Position numbers and translations under genes: made by a program. Source: an uncultured Arthrobacter sp. (lineage in GTDB: Bacteria > Actinomycetota > Actinomycetes > Actinomycetales > Micrococcaceae). Taken from it: a stretch of 45,875 nucleotides of DNA. Positions 14,965-23,757 of this stretch are shown here, in pieces; within the stretch, counting starts at the first letter, position 1; every line of letters begins with the position of its first letter. Below the pieces are notes generated by a model. It was not told where the DNA came from and did not search any database. It saw only the letters and a program-made list of their open reading frames with translations. The stretch lies in NCBI GenBank assembly GCA_937873245.1, contig CALMVY010000034.1, positions 1-45,875 on the forward strand. The letters are read 5' to 3'.

Positions 14965-16203
14965 ATGTCAGAAGCGGTCATTGTTTCCACTGCCAGAAGC
15001 CCGATCGGACGGGCCTTCAAAGGCTCACTGAAGGATGAACGGCCCGACGATCTCGCTGCCGCCATGGTGGCCGCGGCGCTGGCCCGGATTCCGTCCTTCG
15101 ACGCGGCAGACGCCGCCGGACGCGGCCTGGACGACCTCTACCTGGGCTGCGCCGAGCCCAGCGGCGAAGCCGGGTCCAACATGGCCCGGGTGGTCACCAT
15201 CCTGGCCGGGCTGGACAATGTTCCGGGCGCCACCATCAACCGCTTCTGTGCCTCCAGCCTGCAGACCCTCCGGATGGCTTTCCACGCCATCAAGGCCGGC
15301 GAAGGGCACGCGTTTGTCGCGGCCGGGGTGGAGGCCGTGTCCCGCTACCGCGACTGGGCCGGCGCGGGAGAGACGGACGCCAGCACGCACAACCCGCTCT
15401 TTGACGCCGCCCGGCAGCGTACTGCCGCCAGGGCCGGGTCCAACACCCCGTGGACGGATCCGCGTCTGGGCGGGCGCATGCCGGATATCTACATCGCCAT
15501 GGGCCAGACCGCGGAAAACGTCGCGACCAGTTTCGGCATCAGCCGGGCGGACCAGGACGCCTGGGCAGTGCTGAGCCAGAACCGCGCCGAAGCAGCGGCC
15601 GCGTCCGGATTCTATGCCCGCGAGATCACGCCCTACACCTGCAAGGACGGCACCGTGATCAGCCGGGACGATTCCCCGCGGGCCGGCGTCACCCTGGAGG
15701 CGGTCAGCGCATTGCAGCCGGTGTTCCGCGCCGGGGGCACCGTCACCGCCGGCAACGCCTGCCCGCTGAACGACGGAGCGGCCGCCGTCGTCGTGATGAG
15801 CGACGTCCGGGCCCGCGAACTCGGTCTGGAACCGCTGGCGCGGATTGTCTCCACCGGCGTCAGCGCCCTCTCCCCCGAGCTCATGGGCATGGGTCCGGTC
15901 GAGGCCAGCCGCCGGGCCCTGGAGCTTGCCGGGCTGGGGATCCAGGACATCGACCTTGTGGAACTCAACGAGGCCTTCGCGGTGCAGGTCGTCGCCAGCG
16001 CCCGGGAACTCGGAATCGATCATGGCAAGCTCAACGTCCACGGCGGCGCCATCGCGCTGGGGCACCCCTTCGGCATGACCGGCGCACGGATGACCACCAC
16101 CCTGCTCAACGGCCTCCGCGAACGCGATGCCACCCTCGGTCTGGCGACGCTGTGCGTCGGCGGCGGCCAGGGCATGGCCGTGGTGCTGGAGCGGCTGGGC
16201 TGA
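14965..16203 (+). CDS. Acetyl-CoA C-acyltransferase (thiolase)
   Basis: This 412-residue thiolase cleaves 3-ketoacyl-CoA to acetyl-CoA and a shortened acyl-CoA, or runs in reverse. The acylated cysteine is C95 in INRFCASSLQ. The C-terminal histidines are in NVHGGAIALGHPFG (H359, H367), and the second catalytic cysteine is C397 in LCVGGGQG. The sequence is closest in style to FadA-type degradative thiolases, but no beta-oxidation partner is adjacent, so the pathway is open. The transcript is probably leaderless. The gene ends at the 16-bp terminator stem at 16275-16308. Confidence 0.92.
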   Translation: MSEAVIVSTARSPIGRAFKGSLKDERPDDLAAAMVAAALARIPSFDAADAAGRGLDDLYLGCAEPSGEAGSNMARVVTILAGLDNVPGATINRFCASSLQTLRMAFHAIKAGEGHAFVAAGVEAVSRYRDWAGAGETDASTHNPLFDAARQRTAARAGSNTPWTDPRLGGRMPDIYIAMGQTAENVATSFGISRADQDAWAVLSQNRAEAAAASGFYAREITPYTCKDGTVISRDDSPRAGVTLEAVSALQPVFRAGGTVTAGNACPLNDGAAAVVVMSDVRARELGLEPLARIVSTGVSALSPELMGMGPVEASRRALELAGLGIQDIDLVELNEAFAVQVVASARELGIDHGKLNVHGGAIALGHPFGMTGARMTTTLLNGLRERDATLGLATLCVGGGQGMAVVLERLG

Positions 16204-16274
16204 GCTGGCACCGCGCCGCCACTGTCGGCGACCTGTGCCGCGCAACATCGGCAGACCGCGCCGCCACAACGGCA

Positions 16275-16308
16275 AAGAGGAGCCCCGCCGTCCGGCGGGG
16301 CTCCTCTT
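16275..16308. terminator. Bidirectional terminator between thiolase and the BI-1 gene
   Basis: A perfect 16-bp stem, AAGAGGAGCCCCGCCG with its complement, surrounds a 2-nt TC loop. It ends in TT in one direction and AA in the other, between two convergent genes. Confidence 0.85.
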
Positions 16309-16344
16309 GGTTGGTTCTCAGGTACCGGCAGTCAGCCGCGGGTG

Positions 16345-17277
16345 TTACTCGTCGCCGCGGAGAATCGCCAGGAGGCGGATGATCTCAACGTAGAGCCACA
16401 CCAGGGTCACCGTGAGGCCGAAGGCCGCGGTCCAGGAGAAGCGCTGCGGGGCGCCGCTGCGGACACCGGCTTCGATGCTGGTGAAGTCCATGATGAGCGA
16501 GAACGCGGCGAGGCCGATCGCCAGGAGGCCGATGAAGACACCCAGCGGGATGCCCATGATCTCCACTTCGGTGCGCAGGCCAAACGGGGAATCAACGGCG
16601 CCGGTCCACATCATGACCATGTTGATGAGCGCGAAGACGGCGTAGCCGATCATGGCGATCATAAAGAAGCGCATGGCCTTCGGCGTGGCCCGGACCTTGC
16701 CGCTGCGGAAGAGCACCAGGGTCACGGCGAACACGGAGAGCGTGCCGATCACGGCCTGCAGCCCGACGCCGGGGAACATCCCGTCGAGGATCCGCGTCAG
16801 TCCGCCGAGGAAAAGGCCCTCGAGCGCGGCGTAGGCCAGGATCAGCGCCGGGGAGGGCTGCTTCTTGAAGGTGTTGACGAGCGCGAGGACAAATCCGCCC
16901 AGCGCGCCGACAATCATCAGCATGTAGGCCAGGCCTTCAGCCACCACGAGGGTGACGGCAGCACCGGCAACGACTGCGCCAAGGCAGGCCGCGGTCTTCA
17001 TGATGACATCGTCATAGGTCATGCGGCCCGTGTCGGCGGGGCCGGCCGCAGGCCGGTTGTACATGTCCTGGAGCTGGTCCTGGGTCATGCCCTGCTGGGC
17101 CGGGTTCCAACCGGTCTGGGTCTGGCCAAACTGGGTCTGGCCATACGGGGCCTGGCCGAACTGGCCCTGGCCGTTCTGTCCGTACGGGACCTGTCCGTAA
17201 GCCTGCGGGGCAGGCGGTGCCTGGGTTGCTCCACGGAAGTTCTTTCCGTTGAAGACTGGGTTTCCGCCAAGTGCCAT
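16345..17277 (-). CDS. Bax inhibitor-1/YccA family membrane protein
   Basis: This 310-residue protein has an N-terminal soluble tail of about 80 residues, built of degenerate repeats rich in Gln, Gly, Tyr, Phe and Pro (FGQAPYGQTQFGQTQ). Seven hydrophobic helices follow and end in WLYVEIIRLLAIL, the conserved C-terminus of the YccA/BI-1 (TMBIM) group. Related proteins act as pH-sensitive calcium leak channels or modulate FtsH, but the role in actinobacteria is not established. The low-complexity tail may mediate protein contacts. The gene is divergent from the liv operon and converges on the thiolase. Confidence 0.85.
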   Translation of the reverse strand: MALGGNPVFNGKNFRGATQAPPAPQAYGQVPYGQNGQGQFGQAPYGQTQFGQTQTGWNPAQQGMTQDQLQDMYNRPAAGPADTGRMTYDDVIMKTAACLGAVVAGAAVTLVVAEGLAYMLMIVGALGGFVLALVNTFKKQPSPALILAYAALEGLFLGGLTRILDGMFPGVGLQAVIGTLSVFAVTLVLFRSGKVRATPKAMRFFMIAMIGYAVFALINMVMMWTGAVDSPFGLRTEVEIMGIPLGVFIGLLAIGLAAFSLIMDFTSIEAGVRSGAPQRFSWTAAFGLTVTLVWLYVEIIRLLAILRGDE

Positions 17278-17489
17278 TGCGGGTGTCCTCCAAATAGGGG
17301 GTGAATGATGATCCGGTGGTGAACCTAAGTGCTCGGTTACAACACGCTACCAATTTCAACCGCCGGCGTGCAGTGTTAGTTCCCGGGACGCCCCTGCCGC
17401 AACCCAACCGTGACCTCCTGGCGGCGTTTCCGCACGTCTTCAACGCAGGATCGGAAGCGATTGTTTAGGCATACTCCGGAACAACAAAA

Positions 17490-17511
17490 GTTTACTTTAG
17501 GGCAGGTAAAC
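17490..17511. promoter_or_regulatory. Inverted repeat GTTTAC-N10-GTAAAC
   Basis: The 6-bp arms are perfect with a 10-nt spacer. It lies between the BI-1 gene and the liv operon and is a candidate operator for either. Confidence 0.3.
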
Positions 17512-17613
17512 CGCGCTTCCGCCCGGGCTTCACGGTTGTTACGCTATCGCGACGTTCTGCCTGCTCGCGGCGGCATTCTTTGCCCCGAACGGGCTGTAAC
17601 ATGGGCCAAATAG

Positions 17614-17629
17614 GGTGACGGATATCACA
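17614..17629. promoter_or_regulatory. CRP/GlxR-like palindrome upstream of the liv operon
   Basis: The sequence G-GTGA-CGGATA-TCAC-A matches the TGTGA-N6-TCACA half-sites of CRP-family regulators except at the first base. Its centre is about 115 nt before the livH start. It overlaps a possible -10 (TAGGGT), so repression is plausible, but the true promoter is not clear. Confidence 0.5.
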
Positions 17630-17736
17630 AGCCCGACCGATCCAACGCATCGCACCACGCACCACCCCGTCACCCTGACTGTTCGCAGCGGTTGCAAAGG
17701 CGCAGCCCACACCACCCCCATGTGGAGGTTTTCATT

Positions 17737-19077
17737 TTGAGAAGCACACCGAGAGGCCTGTCGCAGAGACGGCGCGGCAGACTGCTGAAAGTTGTGGGGG
17801 CTGTTTTTGCCGCCGTGGCCGCGCTACTGCTGATCGTCGCGCCGGCATCACAGGCCACGAGCCCCTCTCCGACACCATCCCCGTCGGCAACCACGTTCCA
17901 GAACAGCATCAGCGGCTTCCTGCGCGGCGACGACCGCGCGCCGATCGCTGACGTGACCATCACCGCCAAGGGCGGCGACTTCACGGGAACGACCAAATCG
18001 GGTGCCAACGGCGCCTGGACCATCGGGGTGCCCACCCAGGGAACCTACGAGGTCGAGTTGGATGAATCCACACTCCCGGAGGGCATCAAGCTTGCCGACG
18101 GCCAGGAAAACCCCCGCCAGGTCACCTTCAGCCAGACCTCCAACCTCTCGGTCATCTTCGCCTTCGGTGAAGGCATCGTGGTGCAGCAGCAGGACTTCGG
18201 CCAGAACCTGATCAACCGCCTCGTGGCGGGCCTGAGCTTCGGGCTTCTGCTGGCCCTCGCATCCGTGGGTCTCTCGCTGATCTTCGGCACCACCGGGCTG
18301 ACCAACTTCGCCCACGGTGAGATGGTCACCCTCGGCGCCGTTCTCGTCTTCGGGTTCAACGCCATGAACCTCCCGTTCTGGCTGGCCATCCTGCTTGCCC
18401 TGGTCGGCGGCGGCCTATTCGGCTACGCGCAGGACGCGGGTCTGTGGAAGCCGCTGCGGCGCCGCGGCACCGGCCTGGTCCCGATGATGATCGTCAGCAT
18501 CGGCCTCGCCCTGGCCGTCCGCTACGTGATCCAGTTCTTCTTCGGCGGCGCTACCCAGCAGCTGCCGTACGCCCAGAGCGCGGAGATCCAGATCGGTCCG
18601 ATCTCCATCTCCCCCAACAACCTTTGGTCCCTCGTGATCAGCGCCGTGGTCATTGCCCTCCTCGGCATCGTCCTGCTCAAGACCCGGCTCGGCAAGGCCA
18701 CCCGCGCGGTCGCCGACAACCCGGCGCTGGCGGCAGCCTCAGGCATCGACGTCGACTCCGTCATCCGGATTGTCTGGGTCACCGGCGGCATGCTCGCCTC
18801 CCTCGGCGGCATCCTGTGGGCGTACTACCGGCCCGGCGTCACCTTCGACATGGGTTCGCAGATCCTGCTGCTCATCTTCGCCGGCGTCACCCTGGGTGGC
18901 CTCGGCACAGTGTGGGGTGCCCTGATCGGTTCCATCATCGTCGGTATCTTCGTGGAGCTGACCACCGTGTTCGGCCTCGCCGCCGACCTCAAATACGTGG
19001 GAGCACTGTTCATCATGATTATTGTCCTTCTGATCCGGCCCCAAGGTATCTTGGGCCGGCGCGAGCGCGTGGGTTAG
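17737..19077 (+). CDS. livH: Branched-chain amino-acid ABC permease (LivH-type) with secreted N-terminal domain
   Basis: This 446-residue membrane protein combines three parts. A signal-peptide-like segment comes first: basic residues, then a hydrophobic run ending in PASQA near residue 40. A carboxypeptidase-regulatory-like beta-sandwich follows (about 50-135: ISGFLRGDDRAPIADVTITAKGG...GANGAWTIGVPTQGTYEVEL). The third part is a complete LivH permease (about 150-446), with GLSLIFGTTGLTNFAHGEMVTLG and DMGSQILLLIFAGVTLGGLGT. A classical LivH lacks the first two parts. The start is TTG 17737, with GGAGG 8 nt upstream. It opens the livH-livM-livG-livF operon; the binding protein is encoded separately at 22328. 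Confidence 0.88.
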   Translation: MRSTPRGLSQRRRGRLLKVVGAVFAAVAALLLIVAPASQATSPSPTPSPSATTFQNSISGFLRGDDRAPIADVTITAKGGDFTGTTKSGANGAWTIGVPTQGTYEVELDESTLPEGIKLADGQENPRQVTFSQTSNLSVIFAFGEGIVVQQQDFGQNLINRLVAGLSFGLLLALASVGLSLIFGTTGLTNFAHGEMVTLGAVLVFGFNAMNLPFWLAILLALVGGGLFGYAQDAGLWKPLRRRGTGLVPMMIVSIGLALAVRYVIQFFFGGATQQLPYAQSAEIQIGPISISPNNLWSLVISAVVIALLGIVLLKTRLGKATRAVADNPALAAASGIDVDSVIRIVWVTGGMLASLGGILWAYYRPGVTFDMGSQILLLIFAGVTLGGLGTVWGALIGSIIVGIFVELTTVFGLAADLKYVGALFIMIIVLLIRPQGILGRRERVG

Positions 19078-19086
19078 GAGACAGCC

Positions 19087-20055
19087 ATGGACTTCGGATT
19101 CATATTTTCCAGCGCTGCGGGCGAACTGTTCAGCCCGACGACGGCGGCCTACGCGCTTGCCACCCTCGGCCTTGCGGTTCACTTCGGCTACTCGGGCCTG
19201 CTGAACTTCGGCCAGGCCGGCTTCATGGCGGTGGGGGCCTACGGCTTCGCCATCTCCACCCTGACCTTTGGTGTGCCGTTCTTCATCGGCCTGCTGATCG
19301 CGGTGGTCTGCTCGGCCATCTTTGCTTTGCTGTTGGGTATCCCAACACTCCGGCTGCGGGCCGACTACCTGGCCATCGTGACGATCGCGGCGGCGGAAAT
19401 CGTGCGCTACATCGTCACGACCAACCAGCTGACCGCCATCACCGGTTCCGCCAACGGCCTGGCCGCCTTCGAAGGCGGGTTCTATGCCATGAACCCGTTC
19501 CCCGAAGGCTCCTACATGGGCATGAACAACCGGGACTTCTTCATCCGCGTGGTCGCCTGGGCCCTGGTTGCCCTGTGCTGCACCCTGGTGTGGCTGCTGA
19601 TGCGCAGCCCCTGGGGGCGGGTCCTCAAGGGCATCCGCGAGGATGAAAACGCCGTCCGCTCGCTGGGCAAGAACGTGTACGCCTATAAGATGCAGGCCCT
19701 CATCATCGGTGGCGTCCTCGGCGCCCTCGCAGGCATGATCTTCACCCTCCCCCGCGGCGCGGTCCAGCCGGCAAACTACGGCACCGAGCTGACGTTCTTC
19801 CTCTACACCTGCCTGCTGCTCGGCGGCCTGGGCACGGTGCTGGGGCCGGTCCTCGGCGCCATGATCTTCTGGGTGGTGCTGTCCCTGACACAAGGCATCC
19901 TGTACGGCCTCATCGAGTCCGGCACCATCACGTGGCTGAACACCGTCCAGGCGGGGCAGCTGCGTTACATCCTCGTGGGTGTCGCCCTGATGCTGCTGAT
20001 GATCTTCAGGCCACAGGGTGTCCTCGGCAATAAGAAGGAGCTGGCGTTCGCATGA
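19087..20055 (+). CDS. livM: Branched-chain amino-acid ABC permease (LivM-type)
   Basis: This is the 322-residue second permease of the Liv transporter, pairing with LivH in the membrane. It has about eight helices and the LivM hallmarks ALATLGLAVHFGYSGLLNFGQAGFMAVG, LRADYLAIVTIAAAEIVR and SPWGRVLKGIREDENAVRSLGKN, the last being the cytoplasmic loop that contacts the ATPases. It ends FRPQGVLGNKKELAFA. GGAGA precedes the ATG, which is 9 nt after the livH stop. Its stop overlaps the ATG of livG (ATGA), implying translational coupling. Confidence 0.92.
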   Translation: MDFGFIFSSAAGELFSPTTAAYALATLGLAVHFGYSGLLNFGQAGFMAVGAYGFAISTLTFGVPFFIGLLIAVVCSAIFALLLGIPTLRLRADYLAIVTIAAAEIVRYIVTTNQLTAITGSANGLAAFEGGFYAMNPFPEGSYMGMNNRDFFIRVVAWALVALCCTLVWLLMRSPWGRVLKGIREDENAVRSLGKNVYAYKMQALIIGGVLGALAGMIFTLPRGAVQPANYGTELTFFLYTCLLLGGLGTVLGPVLGAMIFWVVLSLTQGILYGLIESGTITWLNTVQAGQLRYILVGVALMLLMIFRPQGVLGNKKELAFA

Positions 20056-21125
20056 GCCTGCACAGCGAAGAATCAAAAGAACAAGGTATTGACTACATGA
20101 CGGACACGCGTCCGATTGCCGCCGGCGACCACCTGCCGGGCTGCAAGAAGCGCGATCCGATCGTGGTGGCGGAGAATGTCACCCGCAGCTTCGGCGGCAT
20201 CAACGCCGTGGACGTCGAGTACCTCGAAATCCCGAGGCACAAGATCACCGCGCTGATCGGCCCCAACGGCGCCGGCAAGACCACCCTGTTCAACCTGCTG
20301 ACCGGCTTCGACACTCCGAATACGGGCAAGTGGCAGTTCGAAGGCAACAGCCTCGCCGGGGTCTCCTCGTACAAGGTTGCCCGCATGGGCATGGTCCGCA
20401 CGTTCCAGCTGACCAAGGTCATGGGCAAGCTCACCGTGATGGAGAACATGCGCCTCGGCGCCTCCGCGCAGTCCGGCGAGCGGCTGTCCAAGGCCCTCTT
20501 CAAGGGCATCTGGGGCGGCCAGGAAAAGAAGATCACCGAAGAAGCCAATGTGCTGCTGGAGAAGTTCAAGCTGGATGCCAAGAAGGACGACTACGCGGCG
20601 TCCCTCTCCGGCGGCCAGCGCAAGCTCCTGGAAATGGCCCGCTCCCTCATGGTCCGGCCCAAGCTGGTCATGCTTGACGAGCCGATGGCAGGGGTTAACC
20701 CGGCCCTGACCCAGTCCTTGCTGGACCACATCAAGAACCTCAAGGCCGAGGGCATGACCGTGCTGTTCGTCGAGCACGACATGCACATGGTCCGGCACAT
20801 CGCCGACTGGGTCGTGGTCATGGCCGAGGGCAAGATTGTGGCCGAAGGCCCGCCCGGCGAGGTCATGAAGAACCCGGCCGTGATTGACGCCTACCTCGGC
20901 GCCCACCACGACGTGGATCTCGGCGACTCGGAAGGCATCAAGGAGCTGGCCGCCGAACTGGTCGCCGACGAGGAATCGATTGTCGGCACTGAAAACGCCG
21001 GCATCATCTCGCTCGACGTCGTCGCCAGCGAAACGGAATCGCCCGCGGCACCGGACACCAGCGGTCCGGCGCGCGGCCGGCGCAGCGCCGAGGAGCCGAA
21101 CCGCACAGAGAAGGACACAGAATGA
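20052..21125 (+). CDS. livG: Branched-chain amino-acid ABC ATP-binding protein (LivG-type)
   Basis: This 357-residue ATPase energises the Liv importer. It has Walker A GPNGAGKTT (70-78), the signature SLSGGQRKLLEMARSL (184-199), Walker B LVMLDEP (205-211) and the switch histidine in VEHDMH (H242). The ABC fold ends near 285. An acidic then Ser/Pro/Arg-rich tail of about 70 residues follows, absent from ordinary LivG. The ATG at 20052 overlaps the livM stop; a second ATG 45 nt downstream (MTDTRPIAAG) is an alternative start closer to the conserved region. The stop overlaps the livF ATG. Confidence 0.92.
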   Translation: MSLHSEESKEQGIDYMTDTRPIAAGDHLPGCKKRDPIVVAENVTRSFGGINAVDVEYLEIPRHKITALIGPNGAGKTTLFNLLTGFDTPNTGKWQFEGNSLAGVSSYKVARMGMVRTFQLTKVMGKLTVMENMRLGASAQSGERLSKALFKGIWGGQEKKITEEANVLLEKFKLDAKKDDYAASLSGGQRKLLEMARSLMVRPKLVMLDEPMAGVNPALTQSLLDHIKNLKAEGMTVLFVEHDMHMVRHIADWVVVMAEGKIVAEGPPGEVMKNPAVIDAYLGAHHDVDLGDSEGIKELAAELVADEESIVGTENAGIISLDVVASETESPAAPDTSGPARGRRSAEEPNRTEKDTE

Positions 21126-21895
21126 GCGCCACCAGCGCGGCAGCCGCCGCAAAGCCCGTGCAGGACGAGGATTCGGTCGTCAAGGTCACCGATCTGGTGG
21201 CCGGCTACATCCCCGGCGTCAACATCCTCAACGGCTGCAGCATCGAGGCCCGCAGGGGTGAGCTGATCGGCATCATCGGCCCGAACGGCGCCGGTAAGTC
21301 GACGCTGCTGAAGGCGATGTTCGGACTGGTCAAGGTCCACTCGGGTTCCGTTGTGGTCCGCGGCCAGGACATCACCGGACTCAAGGCCAACAAGCTGGTC
21401 AGCCGGGGCATCGGCTTCGTGCCGCAGAACAACAATGTGTTCGCGGCTCTGACCATCGAGGAGAATCTCCAGATGGGCATGTTCCAGCGCCCGAAGGACT
21501 TTGCGGAGCGCTTCGACTTCGTCACGGGCCTGTTCCCGGAGCTCGGCAAGCGGCGCGCCCAGCGCGCGGGCTCGCTCTCCGGCGGCGAACGCCAGATGGT
21601 TGCGATGGGACGGGCCCTCATGATGGACCCGGCCGTGCTGTTGCTCGACGAGCCCTCCGCAGGCCTCTCCCCTGTCAAGCAGGATGAGACCTTCCTCCGG
21701 GTCCACGAGATCAACCGCGCCGGCGTCTCGGTCATCATGGTGGAGCAGAATGCCCGACGCTGCCTCCAGATCTGTGACCGCGGCTATGTCCTGGACCAGG
21801 GCAAGGACGCGTACACGGGCACGGGCCGGGAGCTCATGAAGGACCCGAAGGTCATCCAGCTGTACCTGGGCACCCTCGCCGACACCGTCGAGTAA
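21122..21895 (+). CDS. livF: Branched-chain amino-acid ABC ATP-binding protein (LivF-type)
   Basis: This is the second ATPase of the Liv importer, 257 residues. It has Walker A IGPNGAGKSTLLKAMFG, a Q-loop region FVPQNNNVFAALTIEENL, the signature SLSGGERQMVAMGRALM, Walker B LLLDEPSAGLSP and MVEQNARRCL as switch. VFAALTIEENLQMG and a tail ending YLGTLADTVE are typical of LivF. It overlaps livG by ATGA and is the last gene before a terminator at 21912. Confidence 0.93.
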   Translation: MSATSAAAAAKPVQDEDSVVKVTDLVAGYIPGVNILNGCSIEARRGELIGIIGPNGAGKSTLLKAMFGLVKVHSGSVVVRGQDITGLKANKLVSRGIGFVPQNNNVFAALTIEENLQMGMFQRPKDFAERFDFVTGLFPELGKRRAQRAGSLSGGERQMVAMGRALMMDPAVLLLDEPSAGLSPVKQDETFLRVHEINRAGVSVIMVEQNARRCLQICDRGYVLDQGKDAYTGTGRELMKDPKVIQLYLGTLADTVE

Positions 21896-21911
21896 GTTCC
21901 CCGGCAGCACC

Positions 21912-21949
21912 GCAGAAGGGTCGTCACCAGCCGGTGGCGGCCCTTCTGC
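21912..21949 (+). terminator. Terminator of the liv operon
   Basis: GCAGAAGGG pairs with CCCTTCTGC over 9 bp, with an inner CACC/GGTG stem. The element starts 17 nt after the livF stop. No long T-run follows. Confidence 0.7.
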
Positions 21950-22272
21950 GCGACCGCCGCAGTCTGCTCCCGAATGGAGGCTGGCGGGCGCCTGCGCGGC
22001 CGCGCTGGACGTCGTGGCTCCGGACAGACGACCCCACGACGCCGGTCCATCCCTGGCGCCCTCACGTACCGTTTACGCGCCGGTTCCGGACCGGCGCACC
22101 TCGGATCCGCGCAGCAACTGTCCGAATCCGTAGCGCCTATCCGTTTCTGCAGCCTCAGGGCGTCCCCGCAGCCGCCCACCCCGAACATCGTCCCGCCGTC
22201 GGGCAGTCCAACGCCGTCCAAAAGCCTGCCGCACGTGACGCAGTCCCTCCGGCCGGACCACCTCCCCCGCAC
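21950..22272. other. 323-nt gap between two terminators
   Basis: The stretch between the liv operon terminator and the binding-protein terminator has open frames but none with a ribosome site or family resemblance. It contains a perfect dyad GCGCCGGT-N5-ACCGGCGC at 22077-22097. A small RNA is conceivable, but I see no convincing promoter. Confidence 0.4.
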
Positions 22273-22309
22273 GCAGAAGACCCCCGTCCACCGGACGGGG
22301 GTCTTCTGC
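22273..22309. terminator. Terminator downstream of the Liv binding protein
   Basis: A perfect 17-bp stem, GCAGAAGACCCCCGTCC with its complement, has a 3-nt ACC loop. It lies 19 nt beyond the stop of the minus-strand gene. Its outer GCAGAAG resembles the liv operon terminator's outer arm. Confidence 0.8.
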
Positions 22310-22327
22310 GGCTAGGGAAGGGCGGGC

Positions 22328-23686
22328 TTAGAGCTTGCCGAATTCTTCCTTGGAGGCCTTGTAGGTGTTGTCATCCTGGAACTCGTAGATGCCGACGTAG
22401 GCTTCCGTCGGGTCACCGGCTTCGGAGAACGTTACGGGGCCGGACTGGCCGTCGTAGTCGATGTCCTTGCCGTTGCGGAGCAGGGTGACGCAGGACGGGA
22501 AGTCGCTGCACTTCTCGCCGCTCTCGGAGACTGCCTTGAGCTGCGTGGCGATGTCCGTGCCCTTGGTGCTCTTGGCGGCCTCGGAAGCGAGGGCGATCAG
22601 GTTCACGGCGTCGTAGGACTCGCCGGCGTAGCTGTAGTCCTTCAGAGCGGGATCGATGGCCAGGAGCTTCTTCTTGAAGTCATCCTTCGCGAAGGTGCCC
22701 GGGATGGTGCCCTGGGCGCCCTTCAGGGTGCCTGCCTGGAAGTCCTTGCTGTAGTCGGACATGTTGCCGTCAACGAGGAAGAGCTGGGTGGGCTTGACGC
22801 CCTTGCCCGTCATCAGCGGAACGATGCTCTTGGCCTGGTCGAAGGTGATCAGGGCAATGGCATCCGGCTTCGCGGCGATAACCTTGTCAACCTGGCTGCT
22901 GAACTGGGAATCACCTTCGTTGAAGAGTTCCTCAGCGACGACCTTGCCGCCTGCTGCCTCAAACGCCGACTTCACGTTCTTTGCAAGGCCGGTTCCGTAA
23001 GCGTCGTTCAGTACGATCATGCCAACGGTCTGGGCGCCACAGGTAGCCATGTAGTTGCCGAGGACCTTGCCCTGGAGCACGTCCGAGGGGGCGGTGCGCC
23101 AGTAGAGGCCCTTGTCGTCCCAGTCGGTGAAGTCCGGCGAGGTGTTGGCCGGGGAGAACTGGATGACGCCCGCGCCGGTGATCTGGTTGATCACGGTCTT
23201 GGAAACGCCGGAGGATGCGGCACCGATGATGGCGCCGACGCCCTGGCCCAGCAGGGCGGTGGTGGACTGCGTGGCAATGTCGGTCTTGGTGTCACCGGAG
23301 TCGCGGTGGATGACCTCTACAGGCTTGCCCAGCACGCCGCCCGCATCATTGATTTCCTTGATGCCAAGGTTGACACCCGCGATTTCGGGCGGGCCGAGGA
23401 AAGCCAGCGACCCGGTGGTCGGCAGGAGCGAGCCGATCTTGAGGGCGGTGTCAGTGGTGGTGGCAGAGGCGGGAACCGGCCCGGTGTTGGTCGCGGCCGT
23501 TGTACCGGCTCCAGCTCCGGCGCTGGGGGCCGGGCAGGCGATGCCGGCGGCGTTGGCGGAAGCGGTTCCGGTTCCGGTCGACGTCGGGGTGGACGTGCCA
23601 CCACAAGCCGTAGCCAGAAGGGCGACGCCGATGCTAAGCGCGGTGAGCTTAGCGATGCGGGGCGCCACCTGGGGGAGTGAAGTCAT
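22328..23686 (-). CDS. livK: Branched-chain amino-acid ABC substrate-binding lipoprotein
   Basis: This 452-residue extracellular lipoprotein captures substrate for the Liv importer. The N-terminus is a signal peptide with the lipobox LLATACGG (the Cys is lipidated), then a Ser/Thr/Ala linker. The periplasmic-binding-protein type 1 fold follows, with LKIGSLLPTTGSLAFLGPPE, INDAGGVLGKPVEVIHRDSGD and the inter-domain NDAYGTGLAKNVKSAFEAAGG. Its position beside the livHMGF operon, but convergent to it, suggests it serves that transporter, with expression set independently. ATG 23686 has GAGGAG 7 nt upstream. The promoter region carries a class-II-like CRP site and a downstream palindrome. Confidence 0.9.
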   Translation of the reverse strand: MTSLPQVAPRIAKLTALSIGVALLATACGGTSTPTSTGTGTASANAAGIACPAPSAGAGAGTTAATNTGPVPASATTTDTALKIGSLLPTTGSLAFLGPPEIAGVNLGIKEINDAGGVLGKPVEVIHRDSGDTKTDIATQSTTALLGQGVGAIIGAASSGVSKTVINQITGAGVIQFSPANTSPDFTDWDDKGLYWRTAPSDVLQGKVLGNYMATCGAQTVGMIVLNDAYGTGLAKNVKSAFEAAGGKVVAEELFNEGDSQFSSQVDKVIAAKPDAIALITFDQAKSIVPLMTGKGVKPTQLFLVDGNMSDYSKDFQAGTLKGAQGTIPGTFAKDDFKKKLLAIDPALKDYSYAGESYDAVNLIALASEAAKSTKGTDIATQLKAVSESGEKCSDFPSCVTLLRNGKDIDYDGQSGPVTFSEAGDPTEAYVGIYEFQDDNTYKASKEEFGKL

Positions 23687-23733
23687 TTACAATCTCCTCG
23701 ATCTAAAGGTGCGAACGGCCTTTGATGCGAATG

Positions 23734-23749
23734 ATCAGGTGTTCCTGAT
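23734..23749. promoter_or_regulatory. Perfect inverted repeat just downstream of the livK start point
   Basis: ATCAGG-TGTT-CCTGAT is a perfect 16-bp dyad about 48 nt before the ATG. It lies immediately after the predicted transcription start near 23751, a place where a repressor would block initiation. Confidence 0.45.
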
Positions 23750-23757
23750 TTAACTTC

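Larger units (their letters stand above)
17278..17736. other. 459-nt divergent intergenic region (BI-1 gene / liv operon)
   Basis: No gene is supported here; the short open frames lack ribosome sites and family resemblance. It holds an inverted repeat GTTTAC-N10-GTAAAC (17490-17511), TAACAT (17597-17602) and TAGGGT (17611-17616) as possible -10 boxes, and the CRP-like palindrome at 17614-17629. The remainder shows nothing I can interpret. Confidence 0.5.

Noticed and set aside
17278..17736. Small genes in the 459-nt gap before livH
   Set aside because: Short frames here lack ribosome sites, codon bias and recognisable motifs; the region looks regulatory.
22273..22309. CRISPR-type or phage attachment repeat
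   Set aside because: The perfect dyad with a 3-nt loop directly after a stop codon is a transcription terminator.
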